From: Zobellia roscoffensis
GTDB lineage: Bacteria > Bacteroidota > Bacteroidia > Flavobacteriales > Flavobacteriaceae
Assembly (NCBI RefSeq): GCF_015330165.1
Contig: NZ_JADDXT010000002.1
Span: forward strand, 4,380,911 to 4,444,910
DNA: 64,000 bases
Direction of reading: 5' to 3'
In this document: positions 56,055-64,000 of the stretch, piece by piece
How the letters are laid out: every line of letters starts with the position of its first letter
Position numbering within the stretch: position 1 is the stretch's first letter
Made by a program: the position numbers and the translations under genes
Notes under the pieces: generated by a model
The model's database searches: none
What the model was told of the DNA's origin: nothing
The model's input: the letters and a program-made list of their open reading frames with translations, nothing else

Positions 56055-57902
56055 TTAAGGTGTAACTTCGGCTATTTGAGGTATTTCCTCTTTATCAACA
56101 TTTGTATCTGTCATGGTTTTCAAAAACGAAATAATAGCTTTTTGCTCTTCTAGGGTCAGCTCCAGTTCATCAAAAGGCAAGGTCTGATGCTCTAGTTCAA
56201 AGCCCATGCCTCCGCCCCCTCCTTTGTTGTAAAAATCCATAACTTCTTCCAACGTATTGTAAACTCCGTTGTGCATATAAGGTCCCGTGAATTCGGAATT
56301 TCTAACTGTGGGTGTTTTAAACATTCCTAAATGTTCTGCCTTGTTGTAGCGCCAATAAAAACCTAGGTCATCATCTAAAAGTTTGTTCTCGGCAGTTTCT
56401 GGAACTCCAATAACTTCTTTTTCAGTTTCCGCATAAAATGGTGGCACTGTACCGTTTGTTAAAGGCATAAAATGACAAGTAGCACAAAGCGCTTTACCCA
56501 TAAACAGGTTCATACCCAATTTTTCCTCTTCTGTAAACGTATCTTCCTCTGCCCTCATATTCCTGTCGAATTTGGAATCAAATCCGTTTAAAGTGGAGAT
56601 ATAAGAAGATATGGCTTTAATAATATCTGTATTTCTATTGGAGATTCTCCCAAAAGCATCTTTGAACAAAACGTGGTAGGTAGTATCCTTTAAAATATCG
56701 GTAGAAAATTCATGAACGCCCGTATTGAATTCTTGTTCATTATTGAAAACCATAGAAATCTGATCTAAAATATTCTCTGCACGACCGTCCCAAAAAAAGC
56801 TTTTTTGAAAAGCGGAATTAATCAAAGTTGGCGTATTTCGCTGCAACGGACTCCCATTATTTCCGTTGTTTACGGCAATACCGTCAGTATATGCTTTTTC
56901 GGGTATGTGACACGTAACACATGCCATGCTTTTTGTTTGCGACAAGTTAGGGTCAAAGAATAATTTTTCGCCAAGTGCAATCTGTTTTTCTGATGGATTT
57001 CTATTAATTGGAGGGGTAAAGTATTCCAGATTAAAAGCATTTTTTTCAAAGAAAGTAGGCGCATCAAAATTGAAAGGTTTGTTATTTACCCCCTCCCAAA
57101 GACCACTTTCTTTTCTTATACTCACCCAATTACGCGTAATAGGATTCATATAATCCCGTATAAAGGTGTAGCGGTCAAAAGTGTTGAAATCTGTGTTTTT
57201 ATGAAGAAAATCGACCGCTTTTGCTATGTTTTGATGAAAATTAGTATCTAAATCACTGTTTTTCTCTTGTATCAAATTACGCAATGTATGGTCATAAACC
57301 TCTTCCAACCCTCGCAACGAGACCACACTTTCTGAAAGTCCCAAACCGCTTACCGGTGTATCAAAACCTGAAATACCTAAACTAATGATTCGTAAAAGTT
57401 GTTGATGAGTGGCTATAAAAAAACGCTCGGCACTTAAATCCCGTTCGGTAACATTTTTCAATAAATTGACCATCAAACCTTTGGTCAGAACCGTTTCTTT
57501 TTTAAAAACGGCAGGTGACTCACCGCCTTCATAAATAGACTCTTCTATTTTCTGTAATCCAATAGGGTTCAATATACGTTCTGTATCTTCTGCAAAAACG
57601 GGCAAAGCGGGCCCATTAGCACGGTGCCCAACTTCTGGGTTTAGATATGATGCATAGGGTTCTGCTCTTTTAAAAGCAATGCGAAGGTCTTTGAAGATTT
57701 TTTTAGCCTCGTTGCTTTCTGCATCTATTTTACTCAAGGTATCGATCAAATCTACCGCCTTGGTCATATTTTTTATATAGAACTCTTGTGCATAACTCCA
57801 GTCGGTAGTTTCGACATGGTCCACTTGTGCTAATTCGTTATTTTTATTTTTACAGGAAAGAATACAAAATATCGATAAAAAAAAGAGGAGAAATTTATTC
57901 AT
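56055..57902 (-). CDS. Di-heme cytochrome c peroxidase with helical N-terminal domain
   Basis: 615-residue periplasmic lipoprotein (lipobox LSC) that reduces hydrogen peroxide. The N-terminal 270 residues are helical and imelysin-like (RIAFKRAEPYASY). The C-terminal 340 residues are a MauG/CcpA-type di-heme domain with CVTCH (Cys328-His332) and CATCH (Cys473-His477). ATG at 57902 is preferred over 57923, since it gives a clean signal. The gene follows the PhoX-like lipoprotein gene at 57990 (88-bp gap with a hairpin). Confidence 0.9.
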   Translation of the reverse strand: MNKFLLFFLSIFCILSCKNKNNELAQVDHVETTDWSYAQEFYIKNMTKAVDLIDTLSKIDAESNEAKKIFKDLRIAFKRAEPYASYLNPEVGHRANGPALPVFAEDTERILNPIGLQKIEESIYEGGESPAVFKKETVLTKGLMVNLLKNVTERDLSAERFFIATHQQLLRIISLGISGFDTPVSGLGLSESVVSLRGLEEVYDHTLRNLIQEKNSDLDTNFHQNIAKAVDFLHKNTDFNTFDRYTFIRDYMNPITRNWVSIRKESGLWEGVNNKPFNFDAPTFFEKNAFNLEYFTPPINRNPSEKQIALGEKLFFDPNLSQTKSMACVTCHIPEKAYTDGIAVNNGNNGSPLQRNTPTLINSAFQKSFFWDGRAENILDQISMVFNNEQEFNTGVHEFSTDILKDTTYHVLFKDAFGRISNRNTDIIKAISSYISTLNGFDSKFDRNMRAEEDTFTEEEKLGMNLFMGKALCATCHFMPLTNGTVPPFYAETEKEVIGVPETAENKLLDDDLGFYWRYNKAEHLGMFKTPTVRNSEFTGPYMHNGVYNTLEEVMDFYNKGGGGGMGFELEHQTLPFDELELTLEEQKAIISFLKTMTDTNVDKEEIPQIAEVTP

Positions 57903-57938
57903 AACAGAAGTAAGTTGAAACAAAAATTATAAAATAGG

Positions 57939-57970
57939 GAAAGACCCCCATCAACAGATAGAGGTCTTTC
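57939..57970 (-). terminator. Hairpin between PhoX-like and peroxidase genes
   Basis: An 8-bp GAAAGACC/GGTCTTTC stem with a 16-nt loop, with no good T-run: a weak terminator or processing site within the presumed two-gene unit. Confidence 0.5.
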
Positions 57971-57989
57971 ACCATAAAATAGTAAGGTC

Positions 57990-59528
57990 TTATCTAGGCA
58001 AACCTTTTAAGATAATGATTTGACCACCTTGGTTATCTTCTCTAGCACCTGCTGCAATTGCGTCAGGATTTTCAGATTCCATATCGTGACCGTCTTTGCT
58101 CTTGTAATCATCATTCTGCCAGTAGTGTGGCTGAAGGTTTAATAAGAACGTGTCATCTTCACCAACTTTATCGGATATATCTACCAATGCACCAAACTCA
58201 CCACTGAAACCAGTGCTTCCTGATGGATCAAGATCGTTTCTGATCAATAATTCCAAAACGGTTTTTGCATTGTTCCCGTTTAAATCTGTTTGATAAATAG
58301 CAGCTGCGTGGTTTCTATCGAAAGAGTTAGGATCTTCTTGAAGGTATACAAAGTTCTCTGTAACCGTAATGTTATCAGGACTCTGAAGCTCAGGAAGGTT
58401 ACCGTCCATGTTATTAGTATCTGTATTACCACTAATAATCTGAGTGATTTTTCCAGTCAATGGAGATTCTTCATCCAATTCTAATTTGTAAGCTGTACCC
58501 CAATCGTTATAAGTACCTCTTCCCGGACCTCTACCTGTTACGGCAACGAAAATATTTCTTGCATTGTCAACAGAACCCTTTTGGTAATCAACATCTTCAA
58601 CACGCATAAAAGCAGAAGCACCTGCAGCAACACAAGCATCTTCCATTTCATTTTTGGTCATAGCCGCACCGTTTTCGATTTCAACGAATTCGAAAGCATA
58701 AGTTTCTTGAAAAGCCAACTGACCTTCGTTATAGATAACACCTTCTTCAACGGCCATTGGCGCGATCGGGTTACCATCTGCATCCGTAGAACCAGAAGCA
58801 ACTTCTTTCAATTTAAGAACGTAGATTTTACCGTTGTTTAAATCGGCATCTCCGTTTTCAGAGTAATAAAGAGTAATCTGACCTTCAGAACCGCTAGAGT
58901 CATCATCACCTCCAATAATTACTGTTTTACCTTTATACGTATCTCTTGGTAATGGAACAGCGTTTTCCCATGAGAACTCACCTAAAGCATCTAAACCGAA
59001 ATCTGCAGTTGGCGTAGGTACGGCAACATGAGGGTCTATACCTTTAACATCATAGTGAAAGCTTTCTGAAGCAGAAAGAAAAATATCTTTTGCACCACCG
59101 TGAATGTCAGCTTCCCACATAGTACCAGAACACTGACGAGCGAAATCTGCAACCCCTGAGTTCAATAACCACTCACCGCCTGTTGGGTTTAAGTTTTCAT
59201 CTAAATGGATACGGCTAACCGCATAATCATCTTCAGCATTTACAATATACATGTAACCGTTACCTTCTTTTAAGAAACCGGCTCCATCTTGAGCACCTAC
59301 CAATTGAAAACCGTCCTCTAAAATATCAGTAGAACTAATTAAAGAATAAGGTTTTACAAAGTTAAAGTTTGAATTCATTACTACTAAAGGCTCAAGATTC
59401 GATTTGTTCTCGAACATTGTTCCTTCATCTTCTTTTGGACCACCATGCCCAACATGTTCTTCTAATTTTTCACAGGAAGTAGTAGCTACCAAACCTGCTA
59501 GTAATAACAATTTAGATACTGTTTTCAT
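57990..59528 (-). CDS. PhoX-like (DUF839) lipoprotein
   Basis: 512-residue lipoprotein (lipobox TTSC, Cys19) with the PhoX/DUF839 beta-propeller. Signs are GFLKEGNGYMYIVNAEDDY near 85 and LQSPDNITVTENFVYLQEDP near 385. PhoX enzymes are calcium- and iron-dependent alkaline phosphatases; here the residues around the PhoX metal site are only partly recognisable, so phosphatase activity is uncertain. It precedes the di-heme peroxidase gene; a shared iron or phosphate theme is possible. A -7-like TACTTTTG is at 59564-59571 on the minus strand. Confidence 0.8.
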   Translation of the reverse strand: MKTVSKLLLLAGLVATTSCEKLEEHVGHGGPKEDEGTMFENKSNLEPLVVMNSNFNFVKPYSLISSTDILEDGFQLVGAQDGAGFLKEGNGYMYIVNAEDDYAVSRIHLDENLNPTGGEWLLNSGVADFARQCSGTMWEADIHGGAKDIFLSASESFHYDVKGIDPHVAVPTPTADFGLDALGEFSWENAVPLPRDTYKGKTVIIGGDDDSSGSEGQITLYYSENGDADLNNGKIYVLKLKEVASGSTDADGNPIAPMAVEEGVIYNEGQLAFQETYAFEFVEIENGAAMTKNEMEDACVAAGASAFMRVEDVDYQKGSVDNARNIFVAVTGRGPGRGTYNDWGTAYKLELDEESPLTGKITQIISGNTDTNNMDGNLPELQSPDNITVTENFVYLQEDPNSFDRNHAAAIYQTDLNGNNAKTVLELLIRNDLDPSGSTGFSGEFGALVDISDKVGEDDTFLLNLQPHYWQNDDYKSKDGHDMESENPDAIAAGAREDNQGGQIIILKGLPR

Positions 59529-59738
59529 TTTGTTCTTTGGTTATTAGTTATACTAATTTTCACCAAAAGTATCTTACTGTTATACCAAAAACGTTAACTC
59601 ATTATAGCCATACTATAAACAAGATGATAACTTTGTGTTAAATTGTTAACTCAATGTTACCATTCATATTCGTTCTAAATAAGATTGATTTTTGGCATAT
59701 AAGATCAGGTTTAGAATAGAATCTATCTAAATAATAAA

Positions 59739-59767
59739 AAAAGGGCGGTCATAGAAACCGCCCTTTT
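59739..59767. terminator. Terminator of the Gfo/Idh gene
   Basis: A perfect 11-bp stem (AAAAGGGCGGT and complement) with a 7-nt loop and A/T-runs at both sides. It ends transcription of the Gfo/Idh gene whose stop is at 59791 on the minus strand. Confidence 0.85.
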
Positions 59768-59790
59768 GTACATACTGTCTTTTTGTTTTT

Positions 59791-60930
59791 TTACGCCCTT
59801 ACGATACCCATATCTCCTAAGTCTAACGAAATGGTTTTTCCTCCCTCTTTAATGGATTTGTATATAGCTTCTACAATTATCATATCTCGCTTGCCCATCT
59901 CACCCGGTGCATAATTGATGGTACCCATCATTATATGTTTGGCAAAATCATCCATCTGCAACTTTTGTTGGCTTTGATGCGGGAATTTTATTTCCTTTCC
60001 TTCGGATGTGCGTCCGCTTAATGGTCCGTAACTGTGACATGGGTTCAGTTCTGCCCATCCTTTTTCAAAAGAAACAAAAAGGCGATTCGCGTTTGCATTA
60101 TGAGAGGTAAACAAATTACCTACTACCCCATCAGGAAAATTCATCTGCGCGGTTATGGTTTCGTCCGTATCTTTAAAGTACTCAGGTCTAGAGCTAAATT
60201 CCTGCGCTGCCACCGAAATAGGGTTCTGGCCTGTACCATATATATTACTTTGTATGGAATACACGCCCATATTCATTAATGCGCCACCTCCTGAAAGGGC
60301 ATGGTCCAAACGCCACTGATCTGGATTTCCCCGAGAAATATAGCCTGCATCCGAAGATACGTAATGTACATCACCAAAAGGCTTCTCTTTCACCATGCGC
60401 TTGATTTCATTGGTATAAGGATCCGATTGCATCCGATAACCTACACTCAATTTTACTCCGGCATCATTACAAGCATTCATAATAGCATCACATTCTTTAA
60501 CGCTGACCGCCATAGGTTTTTCACAGATGACATGTTTACCCGCCTTTGCTGCACGGATGCTAAACTCGGCATGCATACTATTGGGAAGCACTACATAAAC
60601 AATATCAATATTTTTATTTTTTGCAATCGAATCAAAATTCTCATAATTGTAGACGTTCTTCTTGGGGATGTTGTATTGTTCTACCCATAGCTTTTCTTTT
60701 GCCGGAGTTCCTGTTACAATACCCGCCAAATAACAATGTTCCGTATCTTGTAGAGCAGGTGCTAATTGCCCCGTGCTGTAGCCTCCCAGCCCTACTAAAG
60801 CTATGCCCAACTTCTTTTTTTCCTTTTCAGGAGAAAATCCATAGCCCAACCCAACACTGCTTAAAAACGCAGTGCCAGCCAAGCCTTTTGACAGTTTTGT
60901 ATTGAAGCTTCTTCTTGATATATTTTTCAT
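59791..60930 (-). CDS. Gfo/Idh/MocA oxidoreductase with Tat-type signal
   Basis: 379-residue NAD(P)-dependent sugar oxidoreductase. A twin-arginine leader (SRRSFNTKLSKGLAG) implies export with the cofactor already bound. The Rossmann loop GIALVGLGGYSTGQL (about 42-56), the EKPMAVSVKECDAI block with the catalytic Lys, and DQWRLDHALSGGGALMNMGVYSI follow family order. Glucose-fructose oxidoreductase-type enzymes and 3-keto-glycoside formers belong here. The substrate is unknown. The 81- to 129-codon frames on the other strand within it are shadows. Confidence 0.92.
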   Translation of the reverse strand: MKNISRRSFNTKLSKGLAGTAFLSSVGLGYGFSPEKEKKKLGIALVGLGGYSTGQLAPALQDTEHCYLAGIVTGTPAKEKLWVEQYNIPKKNVYNYENFDSIAKNKNIDIVYVVLPNSMHAEFSIRAAKAGKHVICEKPMAVSVKECDAIMNACNDAGVKLSVGYRMQSDPYTNEIKRMVKEKPFGDVHYVSSDAGYISRGNPDQWRLDHALSGGGALMNMGVYSIQSNIYGTGQNPISVAAQEFSSRPEYFKDTDETITAQMNFPDGVVGNLFTSHNANANRLFVSFEKGWAELNPCHSYGPLSGRTSEGKEIKFPHQSQQKLQMDDFAKHIMMGTINYAPGEMGKRDMIIVEAIYKSIKEGGKTISLDLGDMGIVRA

Positions 60931-61089
60931 TTGTTGTTCCTCTTTTAATTATTCCTTCTAAAATACATATAAATAAGTTTTCCTTTAGCACGTGGAAAAA
61001 TAGTTTTAGAGTTGTTAAATTTTATACTGTATTTTCTTACAAGTTGTAACATTTTTGAATAAATTGCTACCTATAAATAAAAACTATTC

Positions 61090-61374
61090 ATGGCGGGAGA
61101 AGGTTTTATGGCACATGCGATTACCAGTTTAAGAACGAACAGGGCGCTTCTTAAAAAACGGAATTTCAAAGATTTAAAGGACCTTTGCAAAGAAGGCACC
61201 GGTAAAACCGAATTAGAATTTAAAAAATTAAGTCCACGTGAATGGGACATCCTTAAAAATCAAATTAGAAGCCAACATAAAAACAACCTACGCTTTGAAA
61301 CGATGATTTACATACTCTCTGTAGTAATCTCTCTTCTTATTCTTTATTGCCTCTACTGGCTAATAGCAAACTAA
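61090..61374 (+). CDS. Conserved small protein with a C-terminal membrane helix
   Basis: 94 residues, hydrophilic and basic for about 70, then one strong transmembrane helix (MIYILSVVISLLILYCLYWLIA). The opening MAGEGFMAHAITSLRTNRALL looks like a conserved hypothetical family of Flavobacteriia. Function unknown. It appears to be a tail-anchored inner-membrane protein. Confidence 0.75.
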   Translation: MAGEGFMAHAITSLRTNRALLKKRNFKDLKDLCKEGTGKTELEFKKLSPREWDILKNQIRSQHKNNLRFETMIYILSVVISLLILYCLYWLIAN

Positions 61375-61443
61375 GCCCTTGTTATTATTTTTTGTCATTC
61401 CTTTTGAAAAGCTATCTTTATAAACACCTAAACCAAGCAATAG

Positions 61444-61902
61444 ATGGCTACAAAACCTTCTGATTTTTTTAAGACCTTATCCATAATTCATCTTGCGCTA
61501 GTAGGTGGTATTCTAGTGTTTGGAGCAATAACATACTTTAATAACGGTAGTTTTGAAGCTAATACCGACCCAAATGACATTTTTATATATGTAGTACCTA
61601 TAGTAGCTGCTTTTGGTTACTTTATGAGTCAATTTTTATTTAAAAAACAACTTCAAAGCATCAACAGAACCGATGAATTATCAACTAAAATGAGTAAATA
61701 TCTATCCGCATCAATAGTAATGTACGCCCTTATAGAAGGGCCTGCATTTCTAGCTATCTTTGCGTATAGCTTTAGTGGCAATGCCTTATTTTTGGTTATT
61801 GCAATTTTCTTGGTGGCATATCTTTATATGCAAAAACCAGCACAACGAAAGTTTATGGACAATGTTCCTTTAACTATGGAAGATAAAAAACAATTCAACT
61901 AG
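61444..61902 (+). CDS. Putative four-helix membrane protein
   Basis: 152 residues with four hydrophobic segments at about 12-30, 48-64, 91-110 and 118-130. No catalytic motif and no family that I recognise. The next gene, an SGNH hydrolase, starts 18 bp later, so they may be co-transcribed. Confidence 0.7.
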   Translation: MATKPSDFFKTLSIIHLALVGGILVFGAITYFNNGSFEANTDPNDIFIYVVPIVAAFGYFMSQFLFKKQLQSINRTDELSTKMSKYLSASIVMYALIEGPAFLAIFAYSFSGNALFLVIAIFLVAYLYMQKPAQRKFMDNVPLTMEDKKQFN

Positions 61903-61919
61903 ATAACTTACAGATCAAC

Positions 61920-62606
61920 ATGAAACTTAAACCAACACTACTTGCTTTATTAATGGGACTAGGAATAATTAATGGGATAAAGGGACAAGATTGGCCCAAT
62001 TTGAGTCAATTTAAAGAAGACAATGCTAAACTTGCTAAACCCTCAACAGATGAAAACCGAGTGGTTTTTATGGGTAATTCCATTACCATAGGTTGGCTCA
62101 ACTCAAGACCGGAATTCTTTGCTAACAAACCCTACGTAAATAGAGGTATTAGCGGTCAGACTACTCCACAAATGTTAGTACGTTTCAGACAAGATGTAAT
62201 TGATTTACAACCCAAAGTAATGGTTCTCTTAGCGGGTACTAACGATATAGCCGGCAATACAGGGCCGTCAACTCTTGAGATGATTATGAACAATATTAAA
62301 TCTATGGCAGACTTAGCGGCAGCAAATGACATTAAAGTAATTTTGTCTTCCACTTTACCTGCTTTTAATTATCCATGGAAACCAGGAGTGGAGCCTGCCC
62401 AAAAAATTGTGGATTTAAACAAGATGATCAAAGCTTATGCTGAAGAAAAAGGCCATATTTATCTCGATTACTTTTCTGCATTGGCAGACGAGCGCAATGG
62501 ACTACCAAAAAAATATGCAAAAGATGGTGTACACCCCACTGTTGAAGGTTACAAAGTAATGGAGCCCCTTGTAGAAAAAGCTATTGCCGATGCATTGCAA
62601 AATTAA
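61920..62606 (+). CDS. Secreted SGNH/GDSL-type lipase-esterase
   Basis: 228-residue esterase with a signal peptide (about 1-22, ending IKGQ). The SGNH blocks are complete: Ser54 in MGNSITIGW, Gly in NRGISGQT, Asn in AGTNDIAGN, and Asp202/His205 in DGVHPTVEGY. It hydrolyses acyl esters; members in Bacteroidota often deacetylate polysaccharides, but no PUL is adjacent. The catalytic triad is intact. Confidence 0.93.
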   Translation: MKLKPTLLALLMGLGIINGIKGQDWPNLSQFKEDNAKLAKPSTDENRVVFMGNSITIGWLNSRPEFFANKPYVNRGISGQTTPQMLVRFRQDVIDLQPKVMVLLAGTNDIAGNTGPSTLEMIMNNIKSMADLAAANDIKVILSSTLPAFNYPWKPGVEPAQKIVDLNKMIKAYAEEKGHIYLDYFSALADERNGLPKKYAKDGVHPTVEGYKVMEPLVEKAIADALQN

Positions 62607-62717
62607 AGAGTAGCACACGTTTACAATTTTCGAATCTTTTAGGTAAAAATCTAATACCCTTTTTATGTATATCTTCGTTAGTATTGGCTACCAAAAATTC
62701 CACTTTTAAATCTGCTA

Positions 62718-64000
62718 ATGCAAGAAACAGCTAAAGATTCAAACTCGACCATCGACACTGATTCATCTGAACGTTTCGATTCTATAATCATCGGTTCTGG
62801 AGCTGGTGGTTTGGCTACTGCCATTTGCCTAGCTAGAGCAGGTAAGAAAGTAGTGGTACTGGAACAACACGATGTTCCTGGTGGTTGGTGCCATAGTTTC
62901 TATTTAAACGGACACCGCTTTACTCCTGGGGTACATTATGTTGGACTTATGGCTGAAGGAGAAGCTACCAACGATTTGTACCGTGGTTTAGGAATTGCCA
63001 ACGACCTCGTATTTTTTAGAATGAATCCCGATGCCTACGAACATGTTCTTGTAGGTGAAGAACGATTTGATTTTCCAGCTAATTTTGATTTGCTAATCGA
63101 ACGTCTATCCCAACGGTTTCCTAAAGAGGAAAAACAAATTTACAAATACCTTCACTTGACCCGTAAAGTTAGTGAAGAACTCTACTCCCTACCCTATTTT
63201 AAAGGGTTTTGGCAGAAGTTGACAATTCCTTTCAAAACAAAACATTTTGGAAAGTACGGTATGTTCAGCGTGAGAAAAGTAATTGGATGGCATATCAAAA
63301 ATCCACTTTTAAAAAATATTTTGAACATACAATGTGGTGACCATGGTGCACAACCTAAAAAGGTTCCTTTTGTATTACATAGTGCATTAATGTACCATTA
63401 CTTTCAAGGAGGATACTATCCCATGGGCGGTGGTGGAGCGCTCATAAAAGCAATGACCAATAAACTGAAAGAATATGGTGGAGAACTCCGCACAAGCACA
63501 GCCGTAAAAACTATTATCTTGGAAGGAGACCAACGTAAAAAAGCCGTTGGCGTAACTTTAAACAACGGAAAAAAATTATATGCTAGCACCATAGTTTCCA
63601 ATGCGGATGTAGGTATTACCTATAACAATCTAATTGGTAGAGAAAACTTAAGTAAAAGTCTGCAGCAAAAATTAGCAAAAACAAAATATTCAAGTACTTC
63701 GTTGATGTTGTTTTTAATTGTTGATATGGACTTACGCAAAGCAGGACTAGATTCCGGCAATATTTGGATGATGCCAAATAAAGACACTGACGATTTTTAT
63801 GATAGCATGCTCGAATCCGATATTTCAAAAGGAGATGCCTTTGAAGGGATGTTCATTAGTTGCACAACCTTAAAAGACCCTTCTAGCTTTGATGGCAAAT
63901 ACCATAGTATAGAAGCTATTACCCTTGTAGATTTTAAAGCGTTCGAAAAATTCAAAAATGAAAATCAAGAGCGGTCTCAAGAATATCTAGATTTTAAAGA
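62718..64000 (+). CDS. CrtI/phytoene-desaturase-type FAD oxidoreductase (right end beyond window)
   Basis: At least 427 residues, open to the window edge. The FAD/NAD loop IIIGSGAGGLATAICLARAG begins after a hydrophilic tail of about 20 residues, followed by VVVLEQHDVPGGWCHSF. That pattern fits the carotenoid desaturase/isomerase (CrtI/CrtISO) and all-trans-retinol 13,14-reductase family. Which carotenoid or retinoid is the substrate cannot be read here. No carotenoid gene is seen upstream in this window. Confidence 0.9.
   Translation, partial: MQETAKDSNSTIDTDSSERFDSIIIGSGAGGLATAICLARAGKKVVVLEQHDVPGGWCHSFYLNGHRFTPGVHYVGLMAEGEATNDLYRGLGIANDLVFFRMNPDAYEHVLVGEERFDFPANFDLLIERLSQRFPKEEKQIYKYLHLTRKVSEELYSLPYFKGFWQKLTIPFKTKHFGKYGMFSVRKVIGWHIKNPLLKNILNIQCGDHGAQPKKVPFVLHSALMYHYFQGGYYPMGGGGALIKAMTNKLKEYGGELRTSTAVKTIILEGDQRKKAVGVTLNNGKKLYASTIVSNADVGITYNNLIGRENLSKSLQQKLAKTKYSSTSLMLFLIVDMDLRKAGLDSGNIWMMPNKDTDDFYDSMLESDISKGDAFEGMFISCTTLKDPSSFDGKYHSIEAITLVDFKAFEKFKNENQERSQEYLDFK

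Noticed and set aside
1..64000. tRNA or rRNA genes, CRISPR arrays, insertion sequences, prophage
   Set aside because: I found no cloverleaf, no spaced direct repeats, no transposase or integrase frame and no rRNA-like stretch. This was a reading by eye, so a short tRNA could still be missed.

Overview
The window is a stretch of chromosome from a Bacteroidota bacterium, almost certainly a marine Flavobacteriaceae of the Maribacter/Zobellia/Arenibacter kind. The genus is inference; the family-level call is well supported. The signs are AT-rich DNA, a SusC/SusD pair with a hybrid two-component (HTCS) regulator, PorP/SprF and PD40 surface proteins, many Bacteroidota-style lipoproteins, TTG/GTG starts, and promoters of the form TTG-N18-TAnnTTTG. 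I found no rRNA, tRNA, CRISPR array, insertion sequence or prophage.

Layout. 1-3355: a penicillin acylase cut by the left edge (-) and a divergent lipoprotein zinc metalloprotease (+). 3415-8586 (-): probable operon FMN reductase, pabB, tilS, dsbD. 8806-13115: a DUF1624 membrane acyltransferase-like protein (+), lpdA (-) and an NhaC antiporter (+). 13353-21897 (+): a thiol-redox block (2-Cys peroxiredoxin, thioredoxin, DUF6952, tpx) running into the housekeeping run dgkA, ftsK, lolA-like, lptF/G-like, ribB. 21912-36380 (-): a polysaccharide utilisation locus (PUL) with HTCS, GH92, a short GH115-like protein, SusD and SusC, plus a separately terminated DUF1080 gene. 36503-39832 (-): a KdnA-like aminotransferase preceded by a 7-bp tandem repeat, a nitroreductase and a DUF2254 protein. 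40005-42346 (+): rlmF and lpxD. 42461-47130 (-): a LuxR-type regulator with a substituted phospho-acceptor, a PorP/SprF-SPOR fusion and a PD40 protein without an OmpA domain. 47489-51510 (+): tetR, an operator-like palindrome, two tandem DUF1348 genes, gap and a secreted aldose epimerase. 51523-60930 (-): an NmrA-like reductase, a small CPxC protein, AraC, a doubly frameshifted aspartoacylase-like gene, a FAS1 lipoprotein, a di-heme peroxidase, a PhoX-like lipoprotein and a Tat-type Gfo/Idh oxidoreductase. 61090-64000 (+): two small membrane proteins, an SGNH hydrolase and a CrtI-type oxidoreductase cut by the right edge.

How the genes work together. In the PUL, SusC/SusD would bind and import an oligosaccharide, the GH92 and GH115-like proteins would trim alpha-mannosyl and possibly alpha-glucuronosyl groups, and HTCS would sense the released product. 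A 13-bp hairpin between susD and the enzyme genes could set the transporter-to-enzyme ratio. The PorP-SPOR and PD40 pair looks like a rearranged outer-membrane module in which the wall-binding domain has moved from one partner to the other, next to a regulator locked in a phospho-mimic-like state. The most noteworthy items are this module, the PUL, the tetR/DUF1348 cassette with its operator, the two homopolymer frameshifts in one gene, the degenerate GTP cyclohydrolase domain on ribB, and the heptamer repeat in the aminotransferase leader.
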